Shown here: piece by piece, positions 7,934 to 14,906 of the stretch
Position numbering within the stretch: the first letter of the stretch is position 1
Layout: the number at the start of each line of letters is the position of its first letter
Assembly (NCBI GenBank): GCA_964528155.1
Contig: CAZGRL010000068.1
Location: 1 to 19,300 of the forward strand
From: G001797105 sp964528155
GTDB lineage: Bacteria; Chloroflexota; Anaerolineae; Anaerolineales; E44-bin32
Direction: 5' to 3'
Length of the DNA: 19,300 nt
Made by a program: the position numbers and the translations under genes
The notes under the pieces: generated by a model
Databases searched by the model: none
Seen by the model: only the letters and a program-made list of their open reading frames with translations
Told to the model about the DNA's origin: nothing

Positions 7934-9357
7934 TCAATCCCGGCCAGCCGGATTCCGTCGTCCAGGATCGGGTCGACGCGGTCCGAATCCGTCGTCTCAC
8001 AGTATACCCGCACGATCGGCTCGGTGCCCGAGAACCGGACCAGGAGCCAACCTCCATCTTCGAGGAGGAACTTATAACCGTCCGTGTGGTTCTTGCCGAC
8101 GACCTTCAGCCCTCCGACCTTGGCAGGGTCTGCGCTGGAAATGTTCTTCTCGTACACCTGGCGTTCCCCCTGCGGCAAAGGTGTGTCAATTCGCTTGTAG
8201 TAGTGAGGCCCGACCTTCTCGAACAATGTCTGGATGAGCTCGGAGGGTTTCTTCCCGGTGCGGACCATCAAATCAAGGAAATACAGCCCGGCGAGAATGC
8301 CATCCCGCTCGGGGACGTGATCGCGGAATGCATAGCCACCAGATTCCTCGCCCCCGATCATTGCGTTGACCTCGAGCATCTTGGGCGCGACATACTTGAA
8401 GCCGACCCCGGTCTCGTAGACGGGGACATCGTAGAGTTGACCGAGGCGGGTCAACATGGATGTCGTCGACAGCGTCTTGACGATCGGGCCGCGCTCACCT
8501 CGGATTTCGAGCATGTAGTATGCGAGCAACGCGTAGGCTCTGAGTTGATCGATGAAAACACCCTTCTCGTCACCCAGACCGAGTCGGTCGGCGTCGCCGT
8601 CGGTGACGAGCAACACGTCTGCCTGATGATCCAGCGTGGCCTGCAGGCCGATGTCGACATTGGGCGGGATAGGCTCCGGACGAACCATCTCGGGGAAGAG
8701 CGGATTGCGAGTGTCGTGTATCTCGATCACCCGCGTGGCACCGCCGTCGAGCAAGCGCGGGAGCCAGCCCGCCCCGTTCCCCCACATCGCGTCCGCCACA
8801 ACAGTCAGGCCGGCCTGGCGGATCGGACCCAGGTCAACCAGGCGTTCGATCTGGGCCACGTATTCGGGCGAAGGATCAAACTCCTTGATCTTTCCATCGC
8901 TCATCGCTTCAGCCAGTGGTATGCGGCGGATCGATCCGAGATCGCCGGGGATGGCGGCTTCGATCTGCTTCAGGCCATCCGGTGCAACCGCGCCCCCGTG
9001 AAGATCGCGGACTTTGAACCCGTTGTCGGTGGAAGGGTTGTGGGAGGCGGTGATATTCACCGCGCCGACTGCGTGGCGGCTTACGACGGCATACGAGATC
9101 ACCGGGGTGGGCGTGGCGGACTGCGTCAGCAGTACATCCAGCCCGTTGCCGGCAAGGACCTCGGCCGCGGCCGCGGCGAAGTGTTCCGAATCAAAACGCT
9201 TGTCGAAGCCGACGACGACTGGCTTGCCTGGGTTGCCCTGTGACAGCAGATAAGCGGCGAAGCCTTGCGCGCAGCGGCGGACGGCGTCGAAGGTATAGTC
9301 TTCGGCGATTCGACCGCGCCAGCCATCTGTTCCGAAATGAATGGGATGCAGGGCCAT
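7930..9357 (-). CDS. Alpha-D-phosphohexomutase (phosphoglucomutase/phosphomannomutase)
   Basis: A 475-residue cytoplasmic enzyme that moves phosphate between C1 and C6 of a hexose. The phosphoserine loop is TASHNP with S105, the metal loop DGDADR is at 253-258, the sugar-specificity loop GGEESGG at 335-341, and the C-terminal phosphate-binding loop RFSGTEP near residue 445. GEESGG fits glucose/mannose phosphates, but I cannot separate the two. The start is placed at ATG 9355-9357, giving MALHPIHFGTDGWRG, the usual N-terminus; GGAG lies nine bases upstream. The frame extends to 9495, but that extension is compositionally unlike a protein and lies in the leader. This is the first gene of a run that continues into tatD and the polyprenyl synthase gene. 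Confidence 0.93.
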   Translation of the reverse strand: MALHPIHFGTDGWRGRIAEDYTFDAVRRCAQGFAAYLLSQGNPGKPVVVGFDKRFDSEHFAAAAAEVLAGNGLDVLLTQSATPTPVISYAVVSRHAVGAVNITASHNPSTDNGFKVRDLHGGAVAPDGLKQIEAAIPGDLGSIRRIPLAEAMSDGKIKEFDPSPEYVAQIERLVDLGPIRQAGLTVVADAMWGNGAGWLPRLLDGGATRVIEIHDTRNPLFPEMVRPEPIPPNVDIGLQATLDHQADVLLVTDGDADRLGLGDEKGVFIDQLRAYALLAYYMLEIRGERGPIVKTLSTTSMLTRLGQLYDVPVYETGVGFKYVAPKMLEVNAMIGGEESGGYAFRDHVPERDGILAGLYFLDLMVRTGKKPSELIQTLFEKVGPHYYKRIDTPLPQGERQVYEKNISSADPAKVGGLKVVGKNHTDGYKFLLEDGGWLLVRFSGTEPIVRVYCETTDSDRVDPILDDGIRLAGIE

Positions 9358-9480
9358 GATGCCAGACTCCGGTGAAGGCACGAGGGCATGAGTGGATTGC
9401 GGACAGGCCGACGAGTGTACACCAGCGACACAGTCCGGCCGGTGAGTGTGACCTGGCTCACGCGGGCGTGAGATTGCCCG

Positions 9481-9511
9481 GGCCGCTTCTACCAATGGGC
9501 ATCATGCGGCC
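9481..9511 (-). other. Stem-loop at the 5' end of the phosphohexomutase leader
   Basis: GGCCGC at 9481-9486 and GCGGCC at 9506-9511 form a perfect 6-bp stem around a 19-nt loop. On the minus strand this would be at the very 5' end of the predicted transcript (start near 9517). A second hairpin, CTCACG/CGTGAG with a four-base loop, lies at 9457-9472. A 5'-terminal stem could stabilise the message; that role is inferred. Confidence 0.35.
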
Positions 9512-9523
9512 TTGGATCGCGGG

Positions 9524-9553
9524 ATTATACCGTGAAAGCGAGAGGGTTGGAAA
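9524..9553 (-). promoter_or_regulatory. Candidate sigma-70-type promoter for the phosphohexomutase-tatD-prenyl synthase run
   Basis: Reading the minus strand, a perfect TATAAT lies at 9529-9524. TTTCCA at 9553-9548 (four of six matches to TTGACA) lies 18 bp upstream. Transcription would start near 9517, giving a leader of about 160 nt before the ATG at 9357. It stands back to back with the rpsF promoter. This is pattern recognition only. Confidence 0.5.
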
Positions 9554-9557
9554 AGCA

Positions 9558-9586
9558 TTGAGTTCCTCACAGGGTTGTGTTAGACT
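9558..9586 (+). promoter_or_regulatory. Candidate promoter of rpsF-ssb-rpsR
   Basis: TTGAGT at 9558-9563 and TAGACT at 9581-9586 are separated by 17 bp. A TG dinucleotide one base upstream of the -10 box (9578-9579) makes it an extended -10. Transcription would begin near 9593, just before the first leader hairpin. Each hexamer matches four of six consensus bases. Not tested. Confidence 0.5.
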
Positions 9587-9597
9587 TCCAACGTTGC

Positions 9598-9662
9598 CAC
9601 GCCGTTGACTGAGGCGTGCTTTCCGCCCCCGACGTGGGCCGCTCGGCTCTCAGATCGGGGGC
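9598..9662 (+). ncRNA. Structured rpsF 5' leader, candidate S6:S18 autoregulatory element
   Basis: Two hairpins fill the leader. The first pairs CACGCC (9598-9603) with GGCGTG (9613-9618). The second pairs GCCCCCGA (9625-9632) with TCGGGGGC (9655-9662), a perfect 8-bp stem. Inside it an asymmetric internal loop (three bases against five) leads to GGGCC (9636-9640) paired with GGCTC (9645-9649, one G-U pair) and a four-base apical loop. A CCG triplet (9639-9641) lies at the apex. In many bacteria an S6:S18 complex binds a CCG-containing hairpin in the rpsF leader and represses the operon. Location and shape fit, but I cannot confirm the match to the known covariance model. The ribosome-binding site follows at 9675-9680. 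Confidence 0.45.
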
Positions 9663-9687
9663 AATCCCGAGGAAAGGAGGTTCCTCA

Positions 9688-9978
9688 ATGCGCAACTACG
9701 AACTCGGCTATATTTCAGACCCTGAGTTGGATGCTCAAGCCCAGACCGACCTGGAAACGAAGGTCGCTTCATGGATCGAAGCTGCCGGCGGGACGACACA
9801 GAAGGTCGATCGCTGGGGCAAGCGGCGGCTGGCGTATCCGATCAAAAAGCACACGGATGGCTACTACGTGTTCTATCAGGTGCAGCTTCCACCCCAGGCA
9901 GCCATTCAGATCGAACGCGACCTGAGGCTGAACGAGAATGTCCTGCGCTTCCTACTCACCCTGCAGGACGAGGGTTGA
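9688..9978 (+). CDS. rpsF: Small ribosomal subunit protein bS6
   Basis: A 96-residue S6 protein beginning MRNYELGYI, with the expected later elements WGKRRLAYPIKKHTDGYYVFY (given here as overall pattern, residues about 48-68) and LRLNENVLRFL near the C-terminus. It binds the platform of the 30S subunit together with S18. The ATG at 9688 has AGGAGG seven bases upstream; the frame is open back to 9616, but that part covers the leader hairpin and lacks any such site. It is the first gene of the rpsF-ssb-rpsR cluster, the standard order in bacteria, and lies 45 bp before ssb. Confidence 0.97.
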   Translation: MRNYELGYISDPELDAQAQTDLETKVASWIEAAGGTTQKVDRWGKRRLAYPIKKHTDGYYVFYQVQLPPQAAIQIERDLRLNENVLRFLLTLQDEG

Positions 9979-10023
9979 CGGTCATGGGAGCGGTGGCGTC
10001 GCTGAATTGAAAGGAACCGTGGA

Positions 10024-10419
10024 ATGAGTCGCGGCCTCAACAAAGTGATGATCATCGGCCACCTTGGTCGGGATCCTGAAATGCGCTATACGCCCTCCGG
10101 CCGACCGGTGACGACCTTCAGCGTTGCGACTTCGAGGACGTGGTTCTCGGCTGAAGGCGAGCGCAACGATGAAACAGAGTGGTTCAACATCGTCGCCTGG
10201 GGCAGTCTGGCGGAGATCTGCAATCAGCATTTGCATCGCGGCCAGCAGGTGTACGTCGAGGGCCGGATGCAGACTAGAAGTTGGGAAGACTCGGAAGGAA
10301 ACAAGCGATCCTCGACCGAACTCGTTGCCAGGGAAATGATCATGCTGGGAGAGGCACGAGACGACTCGAGTACAAGCTATGTCGCTGCACCGGGTGAGGA
10401 AGAGGGTTATCCATTCTGA
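10024..10419 (+). CDS. ssb: Single-stranded DNA-binding protein
   Basis: A 131-residue SSB. The OB fold covers about residues 1-108, with the family signatures MSRGLNKVMIIGHLGRDPE, TEWFNIVAWG and VYVEGRMQTR. The tail is short and acidic and ends EEGYPF, so the partner-binding tip ends in Pro-Phe with Gly-Tyr in place of the common Asp-Ile/Leu. The whole disordered linker is only about 20 residues, shorter than in E. coli SSB. AAAGGA lies eight bases before the ATG. It sits between rpsF and rpsR as in many bacteria and acts in replication and repair. Confidence 0.96.
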   Translation: MSRGLNKVMIIGHLGRDPEMRYTPSGRPVTTFSVATSRTWFSAEGERNDETEWFNIVAWGSLAEICNQHLHRGQQVYVEGRMQTRSWEDSEGNKRSSTELVAREMIMLGEARDDSSTSYVAAPGEEEGYPF

Positions 10420-10457
10420 CGCGGCCGGCGATCGAGTGAGAACAAGGAGCGGGCATC

Positions 10458-10739
10458 TTGGCAAATGACGATCGGAGGGAGAGCAGTTCCAGCGGTGGGG
10501 CTGGTGGTCGAAGGCGCTTCGTGCGGAGACCTCGGCTGTGCCAGTTCTGCGCTGAGAAGATGAAATCCCTCGACTACAAGCAGTCCGAAGTTCTGAAGAG
10601 GTATGTCACAGAGCAAGGCAAGATTAGATCCAGGCGCGAGACGGGTACTTGTGCCAAGCACCAGCGCATTCTTGCCAGGGCCGTCAAGCGCGCCAGGCAT
10701 ATGGCTTTGTTGCCGTTTAAGGCCGAAAGAGTACGTTGA
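10458..10739 (+). CDS. rpsR: Small ribosomal subunit protein bS18
   Basis: A 93-residue S18 with the conserved core YKQSEVLKRYVTEQGKI and the end segment TGTCAKHQR followed by RARHMALLPF. C28 and C31 (CQFC) together with C65 and H68 (CAKH) form a possible zinc site, as in the cysteine-containing form of S18. The N-terminus is an unconserved Ser/Gly/Arg-rich tail. The start is TTG at 10458-10460, supported by AAGGAG eight bases upstream and the reading MANDDRRES; no in-frame ATG lies in a suitable place. rplI, often the next gene, is absent here. Confidence 0.95.
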   Translation: MANDDRRESSSSGGAGGRRRFVRRPRLCQFCAEKMKSLDYKQSEVLKRYVTEQGKIRSRRETGTCAKHQRILARAVKRARHMALLPFKAERVR

Positions 10740-10943
10740 GCAGCACCGGGAAGGTGAACTCTTGTCTCTCAGCTTCAAGCCCGATGCGGCTCGATCTCTA
10801 ATGCCCCCCGTGGAAACGCCTTGCCTCAGGCGATCATCGCGCTCTTGCGCCCAGACAGGCGTGGAGGGCAGCCGGACGATTCGAAGAGCTCAGGACCGCA
10901 TTGGGTCGCTGCGCCAAGCCAACACGGGAAGGTCATCTCGGCC
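10740..10943 (+). other. Gap between rpsR and the parvulin gene
   Basis: I see no gene, terminator with a T run, or good promoter in these 204 bases. Frames are open by chance but show no family-like residues and no ribosome-binding site. The position where rplI often lies in other bacteria is empty. Confidence 0.4.
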
Positions 10944-12203
10944 ATGAGCCGCCGCGCATCTGTTCCCCAGGTCACCAAGAAGCATCTGGCTCGGGCTGAG
11001 CGCGAGCGCATCCAGCGTAACTGGATCGTGTTCGGAACCATCTTCACCGCGCTTCTGCTGGTCGGCATCCTTGTTTACGGCTGGGTGGATCTGAAATACC
11101 TGCAGATGAGGAAACCGATCGCCACGGTTGACGGAGAGAAGATCAGCATCGGCCAGTTCCAGGGTCGCATGCGGTTGGTGCAGGGGGATCTCCTGGCCCA
11201 GTATCAACAGTACGCGCAGCTGGCGCAACTCCTGGGCGGGAATTCGGACACACAGTCCTCCCTGCAGCAGCAGCTGAACCAGATCGATCAACAGCTGGCC
11301 AATCCCACCGTGCTCGGTCAGAGCGTGTTGGATTCGATGATTCAAGACATCCTGATCCGAAATGAGGCGGATGCGCGAGGTATCGCGGTTGACCCGACCG
11401 AGATCAATAAGGCTCTCGAAGCCGGGTTTGGCTATTATCCCGAGGGCACGCCTACGTCCGTCCCCACACCGACAATCGATCCGACGCAGCTGGCCGCACC
11501 CACAGCTACTCCGACCGAGGGCCCCAGCCCGACACCCACGGCCAGCGCTACCCCTGGAAGCAGTCCGACGCCGACGTTGAGCCCGACTCCGCGGCCGACA
11601 CCGACCCCCTTCACCCAGCAAGCATATGAGACCGCGGTCAAAGATTACTTCGCCAATCTCGAGAGCACGATGGGTGCAACAGAAGCGGATGTGCGCGTCC
11701 GGGTTGAGGCCTCGCTCTACCGTCAGAAGCTGCAGAAAGCCATTGGGGATGAGGTTCCGGCTCAACAAGAAGAGGTCTGGGCCAAGCACATCCTCGTCGC
11801 CGACGAGCAGACGGCGAATGACGTATTGGCGGAACTCAAGGCGGGTGGGGACTGGAACGCATTGGCGAGTGAGTATTCCACCGACACCTCAAACAAGGAC
11901 AACGGCGGTGACCTCGGATGGTTTCCGCGGGGCCAGATGGTTTCCGAGTTCGAAACGGCCGCCTTCAATGCCTCTGTGGGCGAAATCGTCGGCCCCGTCC
12001 AGACATCATTCGGTTGGCACATCATCCAGGTCGAAGGTCACGAGGTGCGCACGCTCGACCCGACAACGTTGTCCGCGCAGCGGCAGAAGGCCTTCAACGA
12101 TTGGCTCACCACCCAGCGTGACGAGGCTGACGTGGTGATCACACCCGGATGGGAGCAGTACGCCCCCGCCGTCCAGGGATTCTCCACCCCCGCCGCCCCC
12201 TGA
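10944..12203 (+). CDS. Membrane-anchored parvulin-type peptidyl-prolyl isomerase (SurA/PrsA-like)
   Basis: A 419-residue foldase. After a basic N-terminus there is one membrane helix (about residues 30-52, NWIVFGTIFTALLLVGILVYG region). A SurA-type chaperone region follows, starting at PIATVDGEKISIGQF. A Pro/Thr/Ser-rich low-complexity insertion of about 55 residues (bases about 11450-11610) splits this helical region. The C-terminal parvulin domain spans about residues 270-370, with WAKHILVADEQ, a GGDLGWFPRGQM block and SFGWHIIQVEG. It should assist folding of exported proteins outside the membrane. The start is ATG 10944, with GGGAAGG about 12 bases upstream; the open frame reaches back to 10821, but that part lacks membrane-protein or family features. 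It lies 204 bp after rpsR. Confidence 0.92.
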   Translation: MSRRASVPQVTKKHLARAERERIQRNWIVFGTIFTALLLVGILVYGWVDLKYLQMRKPIATVDGEKISIGQFQGRMRLVQGDLLAQYQQYAQLAQLLGGNSDTQSSLQQQLNQIDQQLANPTVLGQSVLDSMIQDILIRNEADARGIAVDPTEINKALEAGFGYYPEGTPTSVPTPTIDPTQLAAPTATPTEGPSPTPTASATPGSSPTPTLSPTPRPTPTPFTQQAYETAVKDYFANLESTMGATEADVRVRVEASLYRQKLQKAIGDEVPAQQEEVWAKHILVADEQTANDVLAELKAGGDWNALASEYSTDTSNKDNGGDLGWFPRGQMVSEFETAAFNASVGEIVGPVQTSFGWHIIQVEGHEVRTLDPTTLSAQRQKAFNDWLTTQRDEADVVITPGWEQYAPAVQGFSTPAAP

Positions 12204-12518
12204 TCGCCATCGACAATCCGAGTCCTATCTGACCTGCAACCCAAGGATGCCCGAAGGAAGAGCGCGGCTCTCGAGTCGTGGATGTCACTGCACCCCCAAC
12301 CCGCGCCTCCCTTTGCGCAACCGGCCGCTGTCCGGCCCCTTCCGCACGGGCCCGGGCCAACCCTGCTTGCAGCCCTGCTTTTGGGCTCAACGGAGCCGGA
12401 TTCAGGAGACGTCGGCAGGGCAAGAACCAAGCTGCCCTCCGCACCAAGGCCCCGAGGACCGGTCTGTGAACAGGATCGTGGCAGCGTTAGCGCAATATGC
12501 CGGGAGAATTCCTTCCCC
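12204..12518. other. C-rich non-coding gap between the parvulin gene and rel
   Basis: This stretch lies between the parvulin stop and the rel promoter. The plus strand is visibly C-rich, especially 12281-12400. Short inverted repeats are present: AGAGC/GCTCT with a three-base loop (12259-12271), GGCCG/CGGCC around 12322-12336, and AGGGCA/TGCCCT near 12415-12436. A near-direct repeat of about 12 bases beginning CCCTGCTT occurs twice around 12362-12385. Open frames on both strands encode sequences with no protein character. No known RNA family is recognised. It could be an uncharacterised RNA, a termination region or a decayed repeat. Confidence 0.4.
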
Positions 12519-12547
12519 TTGAATGCCTTCTGTCGGCGGGCTATACT
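12519..12547 (+). promoter_or_regulatory. Candidate promoter of rel
   Basis: TTGAAT at 12519-12524 and TATACT at 12542-12547 are separated by exactly 17 bp. The -10 box matches five of six consensus bases and the -35 box four of six. Transcription would start near 12555, 17 bases before the preferred ATG at 12572. This supports that start over an in-frame ATG at 12497, which would lie upstream of the promoter. Confidence 0.55.
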
Positions 12548-12571
12548 CAAAGTAGGGAAGGGTGCGCCGAG

Positions 12572-14737
12572 ATGAACCTGGCTGGGTTGCTCAAGGCTTT
12601 GCCTGCGAATGTCACGCCGGCTGATCGGGAGCTGGTCAGCCGCGCCTATCGTTTCGCCGCCGAGGCCCACAAGGGTCAGAAGCGCGCCTCGGGCGAGCCA
12701 TACGTCCAGCATTGCTTGGCGGTCGCCGCGATCCTGGTCGAGCTGGGTGCGCCGGGCCCGGTCGTGGTCGCCGGTCTCCTGCACGACACGGTTGAAGATA
12801 CCTCGGTCACGCTTTCCCAACTCTCCCGAGAATTTGGATCTGAGGTGGCGACACTTGTCGACGGGGTGACCAAACTCACCCAGTTGCCGCGTGTCAGTCG
12901 TTCCAATGGCAAAGGCAAAGATGAACGCTCTTCCAAGGGAGAGCTCGCCAAGGAGACTCTGAGGAAGACTTTCCTGGCGATGGGCGACGACGTTCGGATC
13001 GTTGTGATCAAGCTGGCGGACCGGCTGCACAACATGCGAACGCTGTCGCATCTGCCGCCCGAGAAGCGGAGCCGGATCGCCCAGGAGACGCTTGAGATCT
13101 TTGCACCGTTGGCGAACCGGTTGGGAATCTGGCAAGTCAAGTGGGAGCTCGAGGATCTGAGCTTCCGCTATGTTTTTCCGGACAAGTACAAGGAGATCGC
13201 TGCCAGCGTTGCCGAACGGCGGATCGATCGGGAAGGCGAACTCAAGGAGATCTGCAGCCGCGTCGAAGATATGCTGCACGAGGCCGGACTGCATGCCGAG
13301 GTAAGCGGCCGTCCCAAGCATCTGTATTCCATCTACCGCAAGATGGAACGCAAAGGCGTTCCCTTCGACATGGTGCTCGACATCCGCGGCGTGCGAATCG
13401 TGGTCGAGGACGAGTCGGATTGCTACCTGGCTCTCGGAGTCATTCACACCCACTGGAAGCCTGTACCGGGGACGTTCGACGATTACATCGCCACACCCAA
13501 GGACAACTTCTATCAATCTCTGCACACGGCCGTCATCTTCGACGACGGCAAGACGCTGGAAGTCCAGATCCGCACGCCCGAGATGCACGAGAATGCAGAA
13601 TTCGGTATTGCGGCGCACTGGCGCTACAAGGAAGGCCGACGCAGGAACGATGCCTTTGAGCAGCGCATCACCTGGCTTCGCCGGCTGATGGAGTGGCGGC
13701 AGGACGTCGACGACGCGACCGATTTTGTCGACGCGATGAAGTCGGACGTGTTCGACGACCGCGTGTTCGTGTTCACCCCGCGCGGGGACATTATCGACCT
13801 GCCCGCCGGATCGACTCCCATCGATTTCGCCTATCACATTCACACCGACATCGGCCATCGCTGCCGTGGCGCCAAGGTGAACGGGAAGCTTGTGCCCCTG
13901 GACCGCGCGCTTCAGACGGGCGACTCGGTCGAAGTGCTGATCTCCAAACGCGGCGGTCCCAGCCGGGATTGGCTCAATCCGAGTCTGGAGATGGTCAAGA
14001 GCCAACGGGCTCGCGGCAAGATCCGGCAATGGTTCAAGCGTCAGGATCGCGAACAGAACATCTCGCACGGCCGGCTGCTGCTCGACCGCGAGCTGCGACG
14101 CATGGGTATGGAGGGCGTGTCTTTCGACCGTGCGGCGCGTGAGATCGGCTACTCACAGACAGACGACCTGCTTGCGGCGATCGGTTGCGGGGATATTCAG
14201 CTCGGCAAGATCGTGGCGCGCATCGCCGAGCAGGATGAGACTTCGCCTGATCTTGTCCAGCCGGTGCTCCCACCTGCGGTCGAGAAACCCGTCTCGACCG
14301 AGGAAGTAAGCATCCTGGGGTTGTCAGGACTGCTGACCAACCTCGCTCGCTGCTGCAAGCCTGTCCCGGGAGACTCGATCGTCGGCTATATCACTCGAGG
14401 CCGCGGCGCGACGATCCACCGCAGGGATTGCCCAAACGTTCTCCGGATCAAAGATAAGGAACGGCTGGTTCAGGTCTCCTGGGGGTTGCCGCGCCAGACC
14501 TACCCGGTCTCCGTCCGAATCCGAGCCTACGATCGCGATGGACTGATGCGTGACGTCTCGACGCTGGTGGCCAACGAGGGCATCAACATGTCCTCCATTC
14601 ATGTCTCAACGAAGAACAGCCTGGCCAACTTCGATCTGGTGATGGGGATTACCGATCTCTCCCAGCTCAGTCGCGTCCTCAACAGGTTGGAAGCTCTTCC
14701 GAACGTCCTTGAGGCCCGCCGCTTGCGACCGGGCTGA
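12572..14737 (+). CDS. rel: Bifunctional (p)ppGpp synthetase/hydrolase
   Basis: A 721-residue full-length Rel. Domains in order: HD hydrolase (about 25-180) with H47, the H71-D72 pair and E75-D76 in HDTVED, and KLADRLHNMRTL; the synthetase (about 220-340) with KHLYSIYRKM, DIRGVRI, NFYQSLHT and EVQIRT; TGS (about 395-455) starting VFVFTPRGDIIDLP; a conserved-cysteine region with LARCCKPVPGD and HRRDCPN; and a C-terminal ACT domain starting YPVSVRIRAYDRDG. Both catalytic halves look intact, so it should make and degrade the alarmone. GGGAAGGG about 10 bases before the ATG serves as ribosome-binding site. It appears to be a single-gene unit. Confidence 0.96.
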   Translation: MNLAGLLKALPANVTPADRELVSRAYRFAAEAHKGQKRASGEPYVQHCLAVAAILVELGAPGPVVVAGLLHDTVEDTSVTLSQLSREFGSEVATLVDGVTKLTQLPRVSRSNGKGKDERSSKGELAKETLRKTFLAMGDDVRIVVIKLADRLHNMRTLSHLPPEKRSRIAQETLEIFAPLANRLGIWQVKWELEDLSFRYVFPDKYKEIAASVAERRIDREGELKEICSRVEDMLHEAGLHAEVSGRPKHLYSIYRKMERKGVPFDMVLDIRGVRIVVEDESDCYLALGVIHTHWKPVPGTFDDYIATPKDNFYQSLHTAVIFDDGKTLEVQIRTPEMHENAEFGIAAHWRYKEGRRRNDAFEQRITWLRRLMEWRQDVDDATDFVDAMKSDVFDDRVFVFTPRGDIIDLPAGSTPIDFAYHIHTDIGHRCRGAKVNGKLVPLDRALQTGDSVEVLISKRGGPSRDWLNPSLEMVKSQRARGKIRQWFKRQDREQNISHGRLLLDRELRRMGMEGVSFDRAAREIGYSQTDDLLAAIGCGDIQLGKIVARIAEQDETSPDLVQPVLPPAVEKPVSTEEVSILGLSGLLTNLARCCKPVPGDSIVGYITRGRGATIHRRDCPNVLRIKDKERLVQVSWGLPRQTYPVSVRIRAYDRDGLMRDVSTLVANEGINMSSIHVSTKNSLANFDLVMGITDLSQLSRVLNRLEALPNVLEARRLRPG

Positions 14738-14748
14738 TCGAGGTACGC

Positions 14749-14771
14749 GGTGGACCTGACCGTGGTCCGCT
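14749..14771 (+). terminator. Hairpin just after rel, possible terminator without T run
   Basis: GGACC (14752-14756) pairs with GGTCC (14764-14768), extended by wobble pairs to about eight base pairs, with a seven-base loop. It starts 11 bases after the rel stop. No T tract follows, so intrinsic termination is doubtful; it may only protect the 3' end. Confidence 0.25.
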
Positions 14772-14865
14772 CGCCGGCTCCGTCGAAATCCGCCTCACGC
14801 CGTCCGCTCCTTGCCTCGCTCACACATGCTCCGGTAGACATTATCCCTGGCGCTCTCACTCGCGA

Positions 14866-14874
14866 TGGTATAAT
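14866..14874 (+). promoter_or_regulatory. Candidate extended -10 promoter of moeA operon
   Basis: TGGTATAAT combines a perfect -10 hexamer (14869-14874) with the upstream TG of an extended -10. No good -35 box lies at 16-19 bp. Transcription would start near 14881, leaving a leader of about 26 nt to the GTG start of moeA. The same nine bases occur upstream of the S1-domain gene. Confidence 0.55.
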
Positions 14875-14906
14875 GCCGCCCTGTTCGACCAGGGTCCCTC
14901 GTCAGC

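Noticed and set aside
8086..9243. Open frame of 385 codons on the plus strand opposite the phosphohexomutase gene
   Set aside because: The minus strand carries all four phosphohexomutase loops, so this frame is a shadow.
12247..12522. Possible 91-residue gene between the parvulin gene and rel
   Set aside because: No ribosome-binding site. The composition is Pro/Arg/Gln/Cys-rich with no structure, and it runs into the rel promoter.
12038..14068. Open frame of 676 codons on the minus strand opposite rel
   Set aside because: It runs antisense to a Rel gene with every domain motif present. Its translation has no recognisable family residues and the composition is that of a GC-rich antisense shadow.
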